Shown: piece after piece, positions 17,700 to 26,043 of the stretch | Numbering within the stretch: the stretch's first letter is position 1 | How the letters are laid out: every line of letters starts with the position of its first letter | Assembly (NCBI GenBank): GCA_018110925.1 | Contig: JAGAZJ010000019.1 | Coordinates: 1-64,000 of the forward strand | Direction of reading: 5' to 3' | From: Oscillospiraceae bacterium | Lineage (GTDB): Bacteria; Bacillota; Clostridia; Oscillospirales; Ruminococcaceae | Length of the DNA stretch: 64,000 bases | The notes under the pieces: model-generated | Seen by the model: only the letters and a program-made list of their open reading frames with translations | The model's database searches: none | What the model was told of the DNA's origin: nothing | Position numbers and translations under genes: made by a program

Positions 17700-18355
17700 C
17701 ATATTGCTGTCTTGGCACAAGCCATAAAAAATCTGTACACAGCTTCCGCATCTGTGAGCTGTCTGCCGATAATATGGGGAAGTTCATCTGAGAATATCAT
17801 ATCCCAGTCGTCGGAATGGGTCAGAATGCCGATGTTCCTTCGGTCATACCAGTCACGTTTGAGGTCATCGTCCTCGGGACAGCGGCTTTTCTTGTATTTA
17901 TCGCCGTACAGTTCAAACACCGTGCTGTCAAGCGTTTCTGCTGCCGTGCGGAACAGGGGAGTGTCTGCCAGGATCATTCCTCTCATATTCACCATAAACT
18001 CCGTCGGAGCGTGATAGAAGCCGCAGCCGTATTCTATGCCGTTCGGCGACAGGTCAAAGTAGAATGCGGGCAGGGATTCATACAGGTCGGTCACACGGCT
18101 GTATGTCACCCACATATTCTCCCTGAAATATGATCTGCCGTGCAGAAAGCGGGTATCACGGTATATCCTTGAAATATGCACCTTGTCAAGACCGCTGTCT
18201 ATCTTTTGGATATAGCTGTACAGCGAATCGGCAAATTCTTTCATCGGGACGGCAACGTTCTCGATGAAAACAGCCTTGTTCTCCCTGAACCAAGCTTTGT
18301 CGTCACGCATACAGTTCTCGGTCAGAAAATCAAGTGTCTTTGCGGAAAACATCAT
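17699..18355 (-). CDS. DUF2461 family protein
   Basis: 218 residues of the widespread DUF2461 (TIGR02453) family, whose function is unknown. The family pattern is visible: an N-terminal helix with FLTENCMRDDKAWFRENK, then SRIYRDTRF, and the aromatic core FYFDLSPNGIEYGCGFY, and near the C-terminus HSDDWDMIF. No signal peptide or membrane segment, so cytoplasmic. Two consecutive ATGs (18355 and 18352) follow GAGGTG; the second has the better spacing. It is monocistronic between its own promoter and terminator. Confidence 0.85.
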   Translation of the reverse strand: MMFSAKTLDFLTENCMRDDKAWFRENKAVFIENVAVPMKEFADSLYSYIQKIDSGLDKVHISRIYRDTRFLHGRSYFRENMWVTYSRVTDLYESLPAFYFDLSPNGIEYGCGFYHAPTEFMVNMRGMILADTPLFRTAAETLDSTVFELYGDKYKKSRCPEDDDLKRDWYDRRNIGILTHSDDWDMIFSDELPHIIGRQLTDAEAVYRFFMACAKTAI

Positions 18356-18383
18356 TTCACCTCTCTGTTAAGATGTCAATATG

Positions 18384-18412
18384 ATTTTATCACAGGCAGG
18401 CATATTTGTCAA
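18384..18412 (-). promoter_or_regulatory. Promoter of the DUF2461 gene
   Basis: Minus-strand TTGACA (18412-18407), 17-nt spacer, TAAAAT (18389-18384), about 28 nt before the start. Confidence 0.75.
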
Positions 18413-18472
18413 GCGGATGCGAAGCCGCATATCCGAAGATCTGGCTGCCTGTGTGTATATGATCGGCGCAGA

Positions 18473-18501
18473 TTGACATAATTACCCGTGTCTGATATAA
18501 T
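18473..18501 (+). promoter_or_regulatory. Consensus promoter of the AraC-type regulator
   Basis: TTGACA (18473-18478), 17-nt spacer, TATAAT (18496-18501): perfect in all three respects. A stem TGATAGCA/TGCTATCA (18501-18508 with 18539-18546), with a nested ATAGT/ACTAT, follows it. Confidence 0.9.
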
Positions 18502-18564
18502 GATAGCAAAAATAGTCGGGAGAAATACTATCCGCATATGCTATCATATTTTCGGGGTGAGGAA

Positions 18565-19440
18565 ATGGACGATCGTCTAAAAGCAGTACAGAATATGCAA
18601 AGGTATATCGAGAGCCACATAAATGAGGTCATAACGCCCGCAGACCTGGCGGAAGCATCACTTTACAGCCCCTGGTATGCGAGAAGGCTTTTTGAGCAGT
18701 ACACGGGTCTGACTCCTGCAAGGTACATACGCAGGCTGAAAATGAGCCGATCTGCGCTGAGACTTCGTGATGAAAAATGCGGTGTTCTGGACATTGCGCT
18801 CGATATGGGCTTTGGCAGTGCAGAGGGTTATCAGCGCGCTTTCCGAAATGAATTCGGGATCAATCCGAGAGCCTATGCCGAAGCACCTGTGCCTATACCG
18901 CTTTTCACTCCGTATCTGGTAAAACCCGATGTTTGTGAAAGGAATGATAGCATGAAAACTAACACGGTATTTGTGACCGAGGTAAAAAGACCTGCAAGAA
19001 AGGTGATAGTCAAGCGTGGCGTGAACGCCGATGAATATCGGAGCTATTGCAGGGAAGTGGGCTGTGATGTGTGGGGGATACTTTCAAGCATACGCACCCT
19101 TGACGGTGAACCGGTGTGTATGTGGCTGCCCGAACAGCTCAGAAAGCCGAGAACGAATGTATATGTTCAGGGGGCGGAAGTGCCTGCCGATTACGACGGA
19201 CCTGTGCCTGACGGCTTTGATGTTATAGACCTGCCGGAGGGGCTGTTTCTTATGTTCCGCGGGGAACCCTTTGAGGAGGAGAACTATGTGGATGCCATAA
19301 ATGAGATATGGCAGGCGGAGGAGAAGTTTGATATGTCATCTCTCGGATATTATCCCGATGAAGCTAATCCGAGGATACAGCTCGAACCCATAGGCACAAG
19401 AGGATATATCGAGTTTGTGCCCGTAAGAAAGACAGTTTGA
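18565..19440 (+). CDS. AraC family transcriptional regulator with GyrI-like effector domain
   Basis: 291 residues. The DNA-binding AraC domain is N-terminal (about residues 1-105), with two helix-turn-helices and the family-typical DIALDMGFGSAEGYQRAFRNEFGINPRAY. The C-terminal 160 residues (from about MKTNTVFV) fit a GyrI-like small-molecule binding fold, as in Rob and BmrR-type regulators. Such proteins sense hydrophobic compounds or antibiotics. The start at 18565 is taken for the fit of MDDRLKAVQ to family N-termini; an alternative ATG at 18538 lies in an RNA stem. No obvious efflux target is adjacent, though autoregulation through the repeats in its leader is possible. Confidence 0.88.
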   Translation: MDDRLKAVQNMQRYIESHINEVITPADLAEASLYSPWYARRLFEQYTGLTPARYIRRLKMSRSALRLRDEKCGVLDIALDMGFGSAEGYQRAFRNEFGINPRAYAEAPVPIPLFTPYLVKPDVCERNDSMKTNTVFVTEVKRPARKVIVKRGVNADEYRSYCREVGCDVWGILSSIRTLDGEPVCMWLPEQLRKPRTNVYVQGAEVPADYDGPVPDGFDVIDLPEGLFLMFRGEPFEEENYVDAINEIWQAEEKFDMSSLGYYPDEANPRIQLEPIGTRGYIEFVPVRKTV

Positions 19441-19448
19441 TACACTTC

Positions 19449-19473
19449 AACAGCCCGATCAATTCGGGCTGTT
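19449..19473 (+). terminator. Hairpin at the AraC gene end, overlapping the next -35
   Basis: AACAGCCCGA (19449-19458) pairs with TCGGGCTGTT (19464-19473). The T run is poor, and the hairpin overlaps the following promoter. It may be a weak terminator or an operator. Confidence 0.5.
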
Positions 19474-19500
19474 GACATATGCGTATTTATGTGATAGAAT
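19472..19500 (+). promoter_or_regulatory. Promoter of the GTPase gene
   Basis: TTGACA (19472-19477), 17-nt spacer, TAGAAT (19495-19500). Confidence 0.8.
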
Positions 19501-19530
19501 ATGCTCAAACGAACCGTTACGGAGGGGCAT

Positions 19531-20700
19531 ATGAACATAGATGTTACTGCACTGGCGGAGGACGCTATGAAAAGCATAAATGAAAAGCTTAAGAATATGA
19601 AAAAGCTCAACATAGCCGTTGTGGGCAAGTCGGGCGTAGGAAAGAGCACGCTGATAAACAGTGTATTCAGAGAGAACCTTGCAGAGGTCGGTATAGGCAG
19701 GCCTGTCACACAGGAGATATGCAGGATAGAGAAAAAGGACTTTCCCCTCACTGTATACGATACTCCGGGCTTTGAGGTGGACAGTGACCGTCACGAGCGT
19801 GTGAGAGACGGTCTCATAGAGATAGTGAAAAAGAGCCTTGACAGCAGAAAAGCCGAGGAAGACATGATACACTGCATATGGTACTGTGTCAGCGGTCAGG
19901 GCGGCAGATTTGAGGATGCAGAGGCAGAGTGGATACGCTCATTCACCGAGGAGGCACGGCTTTTTAAAGTACCGGTCATAATAGTCCTTACACAGTCGTT
20001 TCCCAAGTCAAAGGCAAGGGAGCTGAAAAGTGAGATAGAGGCGCTTAATCTCGATGTCTGCAAAGTGGTGAACGTACTTGCGCAGGATATATATGACAGT
20101 GATGAGGGTGAGGAGGAGCTTGTCTGCAAAGCATACGGCCTTGATGTGCTGATACAGCTCATGGAGGAAGTGCTGCCAGACGAGCTGATAGACACCTTGC
20201 AAAACGTTCAGAAAGCTGCTCTGAAACAAAAGGTCAAGCGAGCCCATGCGGTCGTAGCGGCAAGCACAGCGGCGGCCATGGGGGCAAGCGCAGTTCCTGC
20301 GCCTGTTGTTGATGCGGCGATGATAGTGCCTGTTCAGATAAGTATGATAGCCGCAATAACGAGCCTGTTCGGACTGAAGGTCAGCAAGAGCGTGATAACT
20401 GCTTTCATATCATCCACCATAGGCACGACTCTTACCACCATTGGCGGCAGAGCTGCATTCGGCGCTCTGGTGAAGCTCGTGCCCGGCGGCGGAGCAGTGG
20501 CGGGAGCGGTCATGCAGGGGGCAACGGCAGGTATATTCACCACAGCTCTCGGTGAAGCATATATACAGATCATGGTGGCTGTCGCAAAGGGCGAGATGAC
20601 CGAAGAAGAGCTTGTCAGCGAAAGCGGCAGGGAGAGGATGAAGGAGCTTTTCCGTCTGAAACTCGGCGATAAGAGATCGGATACATACAGCGAAAGCTGA
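19531..20700 (+). CDS. Dynamin/IRG-like GTPase with membrane-associated C-terminal region (DUF697-like)
   Basis: 389 residues. The G domain covers about residues 25-215: P-loop GKSGVGKST, switch threonine region GRPVTQE, G3 motif DTPG, and the base-recognition site appears as LTQS rather than the canonical NKxD. The C-terminal half (about 225-360) is rich in Ala, Gly and hydrophobic residues with glycine zippers, as in the DUF697 proteins found on GTPases of the YcjF/HSR1 type. A role in membrane remodelling or stress is inference. GGAGGGG sets the start at 19531; an upstream ATG at 19501 lies in the promoter. Monocistronic. Confidence 0.8.
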   Translation: MNIDVTALAEDAMKSINEKLKNMKKLNIAVVGKSGVGKSTLINSVFRENLAEVGIGRPVTQEICRIEKKDFPLTVYDTPGFEVDSDRHERVRDGLIEIVKKSLDSRKAEEDMIHCIWYCVSGQGGRFEDAEAEWIRSFTEEARLFKVPVIIVLTQSFPKSKARELKSEIEALNLDVCKVVNVLAQDIYDSDEGEEELVCKAYGLDVLIQLMEEVLPDELIDTLQNVQKAALKQKVKRAHAVVAASTAAAMGASAVPAPVVDAAMIVPVQISMIAAITSLFGLKVSKSVITAFISSTIGTTLTTIGGRAAFGALVKLVPGGGAVAGAVMQGATAGIFTTALGEAYIQIMVAVAKGEMTEEELVSESGRERMKELFRLKLGDKRSDTYSES

Positions 20701-20777
20701 ATGACCATGGGGATGCCTTTTCTGCCTTTGTGAATCATATTCTGCGGGTTATCTTACAGCAACAGAATACAGTGGAT

Positions 20778-20817
20778 ACGGATAGCTGTCTTGTATAAAT
20801 ACGGCTATCCGTTTTTT
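20778..20817 (+). terminator. Intrinsic terminator after the GTPase
   Basis: ACGGATAGC (20778-20786) pairs with GCTATCCGT (20804-20812), followed by six Ts. Confidence 0.9.
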
Positions 20818-20891
20818 ATCCCGAATGCCCGTGCTCAAGGATACTGCAAGCATCAAGGAGGGGACAAGGTCAGATTTTTTATATGATATCA

Positions 20892-20920
20892 TTGACTAAA
20901 TCGGGAGCGTATGCTATAAT
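20892..20920 (+). promoter_or_regulatory. Promoter of the DUF6472-rsmA-panK-cbiET-mutS operon
   Basis: TTGACT (20892-20897), 17-nt spacer, TATAAT (20915-20920), 31 nt before the first small gene. Confidence 0.85.
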
Positions 20921-20950
20921 AAATTCATTAAACGGAAACGGACTGATGAT

Positions 20951-21121
20951 ATGAATTGTGATACCTGCGTTAATTATGTATATGATGAAGATCTGGACTA
21001 TTATGTCTGTCTTGTTGACCTGGATGAGGATGAGATGTACAGGTTTGTGAACGGCAAGACCGATGAGTGCCCGTATTACGGCCTTGATGACGAATATGAA
21101 GTGGTAAAGCATCAGATGTGA
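20951..21121 (+). CDS. Small Cys-containing protein, DUF6472-like
   Basis: A 56-residue acidic protein. It contains CDTC at residues 3-6, a third Cys at 20 (YYVCLVDLDEDEM) and a fourth in TDECPYYG at 40, a spacing fit for one zinc or iron site. It resembles the short DUF6472 proteins of Clostridia, which have no assigned role. The reading frame starts 31 nt after a strong promoter and stops 7 nt before rsmA, so it opens the operon. Its ribosome binding site is weak (GGACTGATGAT), which hints at control. Confidence 0.75.
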   Translation: MNCDTCVNYVYDEDLDYYVCLVDLDEDEMYRFVNGKTDECPYYGLDDEYEVVKHQM

Positions 21122-21128
21122 GGAATGT

Positions 21129-21983
21129 ATGGAAAATCTTACTAATATATCCGTAGTGCGTGAGATAATGGAACGTCACGGCTTTTCGTTCTCAAAGGCA
21201 CTCGGACAGAACTTTATTGTCAATCCGTCTGTGTGCCCGAAGATAGCAGAAATGGGCAATGCCCGCAAGGGGTTCGGAGTCATCGAGATAGGCACAGGTG
21301 TTGGAGTGCTGACACATGAGCTTGCAAAACGAGCTGACAGGGTAACTGCGGTAGAGATAGACCAACGCCTGCTCCCAATTTTGTCTGAAACTCTTGCAGA
21401 ACACGATAACATACATATAATCAATGCCGACGTCATGAAGACTGACCTGAAAAAAGTAATAGCAGAGGATTTTGATGGGCTTGAAGCCGCAGTGTGCGCC
21501 AATCTTCCCTACTACATCACATCACCGATCATAATGTATCTTCTTGAAGAGAGACTGCCTGTTCGCTCCATAACAGTAATGGTGCAGAAAGAAGCCGGAG
21601 TAAGGCTTTGTGCGGAACCCGGCACAAGGGAATGCGGTGCTGTGAGCCTTGCGGTGAGCTACTATGCAGAGCCGAAACTTCTCTTCAATGTTTCAAGAGG
21701 CAGCTTTATGCCCTCTCCGAATGTTGATTCCTGCGTGATAAGGCTCGACATACGGGAAGAGCCTGCGGTTTCAGTCAGGGATGAGGTGTTTCTGTTCAAA
21801 GTGATAAGGGGAGCATTTTCACAGAGAAGAAAGACCTTTGCCAATTCCGTGACCACAGCAGGAATATCCAAAGAAAGAGCTGTCATGGCACTTGAACAGG
21901 CGGGCATACAGCCAAATATCCGCCCCGAACAGCTTACACTCGAACAATTCGGCATGATAGCCGATATACTTTTACAGACTTGA
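21129..21983 (+). CDS. rsmA: 16S rRNA dimethyladenosine transferase (RsmA/KsgA)
   Basis: 284 residues. RsmA dimethylates two adjacent adenosines near the 3' end of 16S rRNA in late 30S assembly. Motifs: KALGQNFIVN near the N-terminus, the SAM site EIGTGVGVLTHELA (about residue 56), VEIDQRL, and the catalytic NLPYYITSPI (about residue 123). The C-terminal region with FSQRRKT is also typical. Loss gives kasugamycin resistance in other bacteria. GTGAGGA lies just before the ATG. It is second in its operon, 7 nt after the DUF6472-like gene. Confidence 0.97.
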   Translation: MENLTNISVVREIMERHGFSFSKALGQNFIVNPSVCPKIAEMGNARKGFGVIEIGTGVGVLTHELAKRADRVTAVEIDQRLLPILSETLAEHDNIHIINADVMKTDLKKVIAEDFDGLEAAVCANLPYYITSPIIMYLLEERLPVRSITVMVQKEAGVRLCAEPGTRECGAVSLAVSYYAEPKLLFNVSRGSFMPSPNVDSCVIRLDIREEPAVSVRDEVFLFKVIRGAFSQRRKTFANSVTTAGISKERAVMALEQAGIQPNIRPEQLTLEQFGMIADILLQT

Positions 21984-21998
21984 AAAGGAGGACCAACC

Positions 21999-22235
21999 AT
22001 GAAGGACGATCTTATCAAACTCTGCAATGATGCAGTTAAAGGAAAGATAAAGGCTCAGGATTTTTATAAGACGCTGGACGCCATAGCCGATGATGAAAAC
22101 TGCCCCGATGATATTGCCTGCGTGATCGAGGACTGCCTTATGGAACTCGATATGCAGGGCGGTGCCGACAGAGCCGGTTCAAACGCAGTAAAGGAATGTG
22201 CCAAGCTCGCACTTGAAGAGCTTGCAAATGTGTGA
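21999..22235 (+). CDS. Hypothetical small acidic protein
   Basis: 78 residues of unrecognised family, predicted almost wholly helical. It has three Cys (in LCND, NCPD and DIACVIEDC) and many acidic residues, no membrane segment. AAAGGAGGACC before the ATG is a strong ribosome binding site and the gene is 15 nt after rsmA, so it is a real, probably well translated gene. Function unknown. Confidence 0.75.
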   Translation: MKDDLIKLCNDAVKGKIKAQDFYKTLDAIADDENCPDDIACVIEDCLMELDMQGGADRAGSNAVKECAKLALEELANV

Positions 22236-22248
22236 CAGGAGACCGTCT

Positions 22249-23061
22249 ATGAAAAAATACATCGGCGCTGATCTCGGTGGTTCTGCGGTAAAGCTTGTGT
22301 GTACTGACGAAGACTTGAACATTATAGCCAGACGCAGATACGAAACAGACGGTGATATAAAGCGCTTTGAGAAAGAGCTTGATGAACTTCTTCTCTCAGC
22401 CGGGACAGATAGGGGCAGTGTATCTGTCTGTGCGGCGGGAGTTGGCTCTGCGATCCTTGAAGCAATGCCGCTGCCAATAAAATTCATATCCGAATTTGAG
22501 GCGTTCGGCAGAGGCGGACAGATCATGAGCGGCAGGACAGAAACGCTCGTTGTCAGTATGGGGACGGGAACGGCCTTCGTATCGGCAAGAGAAAATGAAT
22601 ACAGGCATATGGGCGGCAGCGGTGTAGGCGGAGGAACGCTCTGCGGTCTCTCTCTGCTTCTTACAGGTGAGAAAAACATATTCAACATCAAGGACATGGC
22701 GGCACGGGGCGACAGTCATGCGGCCGACCTTACCGTCGGAGATATAACAGCAGGAACAGCGGGAGATATGGCCGACCTGACTGCGGCAAACTTCGGTAAG
22801 GCTGATATAGACCTGTCTGGTGATGACATTGCGGCTGCTCTGACAAAAATGGTATATGAATCCGTAGGCGTTATGGCGGCATTCTGCTGCAAGAGCGCAG
22901 GTTTTGACAGTGCTGTCTTTGTCGGTGCAATGGCAGATCTCACGATGGGTGAAGCTATTCTCCGCAAGGTGAGCGGACTTCATTCCCTTGAATTCATACT
23001 TCCCGAAAACGGAGCATTTGCGGGGGCTCTCGGTGCGGCTTCGGCACTGAAAAGACAATGA
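22249..23061 (+). CDS. coaW: Type II pantothenate kinase
   Basis: 270 residues of the actin/hexokinase (ASKHA) fold. The N-terminal phosphate loop IGADLGGSAVKL, the adenosine-binding VSMGTGTAFV (about residue 104) and GGSGVGGGTLCGL (about 123) match type II PanK (S. aureus CoaW-like). It phosphorylates pantothenate to start coenzyme A synthesis, and type II enzymes are usually not inhibited by CoA. The start at 22249 follows AGGAGA; a longer frame would overlap the previous gene. It overlaps the CbiE-CbiT gene by 4 nt. Confidence 0.88.
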   Translation: MKKYIGADLGGSAVKLVCTDEDLNIIARRRYETDGDIKRFEKELDELLLSAGTDRGSVSVCAAGVGSAILEAMPLPIKFISEFEAFGRGGQIMSGRTETLVVSMGTGTAFVSARENEYRHMGGSGVGGGTLCGLSLLLTGEKNIFNIKDMAARGDSHAADLTVGDITAGTAGDMADLTAANFGKADIDLSGDDIAAALTKMVYESVGVMAAFCCKSAGFDSAVFVGAMADLTMGEAILRKVSGLHSLEFILPENGAFAGALGAASALKRQ

Positions 23062-24212
23062 GTACTTATATCATAGGTGTCGGAATGAGCAGGGACACAT
23101 TTACCTCACAGGCACTGTCGGCGCTGGATGAAGCGGATATCATCATCGGCGCTGAAAGGATGCTCGGCATGACCGACACGGATAAAGAGAAGATATGTGA
23201 GTATTCGTCGGAAAGGATAGCGGACATAGTCAACAGCACCGACAGGGTGTGTGCTGTACTGATGTCCGGAGATACGGGGTTTTACAGCGGGGCTGAGAGG
23301 TTAGCGAAGCTCATACCCGATGCTGTGGTCATACCCGGGATATCATCGGTCTCATATCTTTCATCAAAGACAGGAATATCATGGCAGAGTGCAAAGCTCA
23401 TATCTCTGCACGGCAGAGACCGAAGTGTCGCTCTTGCGGTAAAACTCAACAGAAATGTCTTTGTCCTTCTTGGCGGCAAAAACAATGCAGGTGAGGTTTG
23501 CAGACGGCTTTGTGAATACGGGCTCGGCTATGTGACGGTATATGTCGGTGAACGTCTCGGTCAGACCGATGAACACATTACCTGCGGCACTGCATCATCG
23601 CTCTCAGGCAAGGTGTTTAACGAGCTTTCATGCATGGTCACGGATAATCCCGATATATCCTGTGTAAGATACGGGATAGACGACAAGGAATTTGAACGTG
23701 AAGAAAAGATCCCGATGACAAAATCCGAGATCAGAGCTGTCATAATGAGTAAGCTCGGCATTGACAGAAATGATATCGTGTGGGACATAGGCTGCGGAAG
23801 CGGCTCTGTCAGCGTGGAAGCATCTCTTGCGGCAAATGACGGCAAGGTATACGCAATAGATTGTTCCGAAAAAGCGGTTTTGCTCACGAAAAGAAACCTT
23901 GTAAAATTTTCATGTGACAATGCAGAGGTCATTCACGGAACAGCACCTATGATACTTGGTTCTCTGCCTGCGCCCGATCGTGTCTTTATAGGCGGCACAT
24001 CGGGCAGAACGGCAGAGACCGCTGTATATATAAAAAATCTGTACCCTGAAGCAAAGATCGTGATGACTGCCGTAACGCTTGAGACTTTGAACGAGATCTC
24101 AAAGCTTGAAGGATATGAGATCATACAGCTGTACTCTGCGAGAGGGACAAAGCTCGGCAGCTATACTCTCATGAGAGCGGAAAACCCTGTATACATAGCA
24201 TACAGCTTATAA
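23058..24212 (+). CDS. CbiE-CbiT fusion, precorrin-6Y/cobalt-precorrin methylase-decarboxylase
   Basis: 384 residues. The N-terminal half (about 1-190) is a tetrapyrrole methylase of the CbiE type, C-5 methylation (GVGMSRDTFT, IIGAERML, MSGDTGFYSGAERL). The C-terminal half (about 205-384) is the CbiT methyltransferase/decarboxylase domain with SAM motif WDIGCGSGSVSVE (about 241), acting at C-15 with loss of the C-12 acetate carboxyl. The fusion corresponds to CobL. The rest of cobalamin synthesis is not in the window, so this step sits apart, in an operon with rsmA and pantothenate kinase. Both halves have intact motifs. Confidence 0.93.
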   Translation: MSTYIIGVGMSRDTFTSQALSALDEADIIIGAERMLGMTDTDKEKICEYSSERIADIVNSTDRVCAVLMSGDTGFYSGAERLAKLIPDAVVIPGISSVSYLSSKTGISWQSAKLISLHGRDRSVALAVKLNRNVFVLLGGKNNAGEVCRRLCEYGLGYVTVYVGERLGQTDEHITCGTASSLSGKVFNELSCMVTDNPDISCVRYGIDDKEFEREEKIPMTKSEIRAVIMSKLGIDRNDIVWDIGCGSGSVSVEASLAANDGKVYAIDCSEKAVLLTKRNLVKFSCDNAEVIHGTAPMILGSLPAPDRVFIGGTSGRTAETAVYIKNLYPEAKIVMTAVTLETLNEISKLEGYEIIQLYSARGTKLGSYTLMRAENPVYIAYSL

Positions 24213-24224
24213 CGGAGGAACTAT

Positions 24225-25934
24225 ATGTCAGATCTTAACAGCATCCTTTTCCCCGGCGGGGAAAAAGGCTTCAGACAGCTTTCAGCGACCGCGTCTCACG
24301 ATCTGGGGCTTGACAGTATATGCAAAGAGATGAGCGACAAGCCTAAGGAACAGAAGCTTATAATGAACATACTTTCCATGATGACACCGGACGTGTACAC
24401 AGCAGATTTTCGTCACGGGGTCTTTATGGATATCCTGCGATTGCCGGAAATGAGAAAGCGCCTGACCGAGCTGTTTGACAGGATAGAGTTCCTCAACGAG
24501 TTCGGCACTCTCAAAAAGAAAACAGACGAAAAGCTGGGAATATGGTATCTGCTTCACAGACTTGATGAGTTGAACGACTACATAAAATGTGTCGAAGCCA
24601 TGAGAGAATGTCTTGACACCGATCTGCATTCCGAGGGGCTTATGCATTTCAGGGATTTTATAAATTCTCTGTACGAGGACTCATGCTTTGCTGAGATGAA
24701 AGAGGATATCAAGAAACTTAAAATGGAAGCGGCGGAGATTAAGAGCGTTACACTTGGCGTGAACCTTAATGAACGCTTTGAAGCCACAAGTCTGGGACTT
24801 ATCTCAATAAACAGCAAGCCATTTAAAAAGTCGAATATCGTCACCAATTTTGCGGATGCGGTGTCTAAAAAGAAGATACATGATTCAACCGAATGGGATG
24901 GTGATATGCATTACCATCAGGTCGAAAAGCCCCAGGGCAATGCTCTCGACATCCTTGCGGAGAATGCGGAATTCATGATAATGAAGGGCGTACCTATGCT
25001 TTACCAGCAGGAACGCACTACCGTTGCCGGCATACCCGAGGGTGACGGGGCACGAAACTCCACCTTCTATCTTGAGGGTATTGTGAACCGGATGCTCGAC
25101 TTTACGGTGAAGAGACTGCGTGATGTCCTTTCCAAGTATGTCAATGTCGCTGTTGTGAATATATCAAAGGTCATTCCCGAATTCATATATTACATAAGAT
25201 GCGCCGAGTTCTTTGAGAGGTGTACTGAAAAGGGATATGCTTTCTGTGAACCGTGCGTGGCGGAAAACGGGCTTATGAGCGCCAAGGGACTGTATAACCT
25301 TAAACTCGCCATGAATGTCCCTGCTGATGAGATCATAGACAACGACCTGGATTTTGATGCCGAAAACACCATATACATACTCACAGGCGCAAACAGAGGC
25401 GGCAAGACCACTGTCACACAGGCGGTCGGTCTGTTGTATGTACTTGCTCAGGGCGGTCTGAATGTTCCATGCAGGGCTTTTGAGTACAAGCCCGTGGATC
25501 TTATCTATACACATTTTCCTGCTGATGAGGATAAAACTATGGATCTTGGCAGGCTTGGAGAAGAATGTGTAAGATTCAGAGAGATCTTTGACGACTGCAC
25601 GGAAAACAGTCTTGTACTGCTGAATGAAACATTTTCCACGACCTCTTTTGAAGAAGGATACTACATTGCGGTGGATTCGGTAAAAGCACTTTCAGACAAG
25701 AACGTCCGTACCATATACAACACACATATGCACAAACTCGGATATGAAGCCAGCGACGGCCTTTTCGGCGAAAAGGTCTCATCGCTCATAGTGAAGAGCG
25801 AGAACGGAAAACGTTCATTCAAGGTGATGAAAGCTCTTCCCGAGGGGATGTCGTTTGCGAGGGATATTGCAGAAAAATACGGTGTCACCTATGATATGCT
25901 CACGGGAAAAACAAACAGACAGGATAATGTCTGA
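24225..25934 (+). CDS. MutS-like ATPase (non-MutS1 subfamily)
   Basis: 569 residues. The C-terminal third is a MutS domain V ATPase with Walker A TGANRGGKTT (about residue 387, MutS1 has TGPNMGGKST), followed by the signature-type DEDKTMDLGRLGEE and the LVLLNE Walker B (about 461), where Asn takes the place of the usual Asp. NTHMHKLG holds the switch histidine. The N-terminal part is helical, as in clamp and lever domains, but the mismatch-binding domain I is missing. Such stand-alone MutS-like proteins have unclear jobs, so mismatch repair should not be assumed. Last gene of the rsmA operon, 12 nt after cbiET. Confidence 0.82.
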   Translation: MSDLNSILFPGGEKGFRQLSATASHDLGLDSICKEMSDKPKEQKLIMNILSMMTPDVYTADFRHGVFMDILRLPEMRKRLTELFDRIEFLNEFGTLKKKTDEKLGIWYLLHRLDELNDYIKCVEAMRECLDTDLHSEGLMHFRDFINSLYEDSCFAEMKEDIKKLKMEAAEIKSVTLGVNLNERFEATSLGLISINSKPFKKSNIVTNFADAVSKKKIHDSTEWDGDMHYHQVEKPQGNALDILAENAEFMIMKGVPMLYQQERTTVAGIPEGDGARNSTFYLEGIVNRMLDFTVKRLRDVLSKYVNVAVVNISKVIPEFIYYIRCAEFFERCTEKGYAFCEPCVAENGLMSAKGLYNLKLAMNVPADEIIDNDLDFDAENTIYILTGANRGGKTTVTQAVGLLYVLAQGGLNVPCRAFEYKPVDLIYTHFPADEDKTMDLGRLGEECVRFREIFDDCTENSLVLLNETFSTTSFEEGYYIAVDSVKALSDKNVRTIYNTHMHKLGYEASDGLFGEKVSSLIVKSENGKRSFKVMKALPEGMSFARDIAEKYGVTYDMLTGKTNRQDNV

Positions 25935-25980
25935 TACATAAAAAAGGCTCAGTTTAAGACGAGTACCCATATAGAAGTTT

Positions 25981-26012
25981 TGCCCCGAAGCGTTTCAAAG
26001 CACTTCGGGGCA
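25981..26012 (+). terminator. Terminator-like hairpin after the MutS-like gene
   Basis: TGCCCCGAAG (25981-25990) pairs with CTTCGGGGCA (26003-26012), followed by TTTGATATTTT. It lies between convergent genes. Confidence 0.7.
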
Positions 26013-26043
26013 TTTGATATTTTACAATAAATCAGAATTTGTA

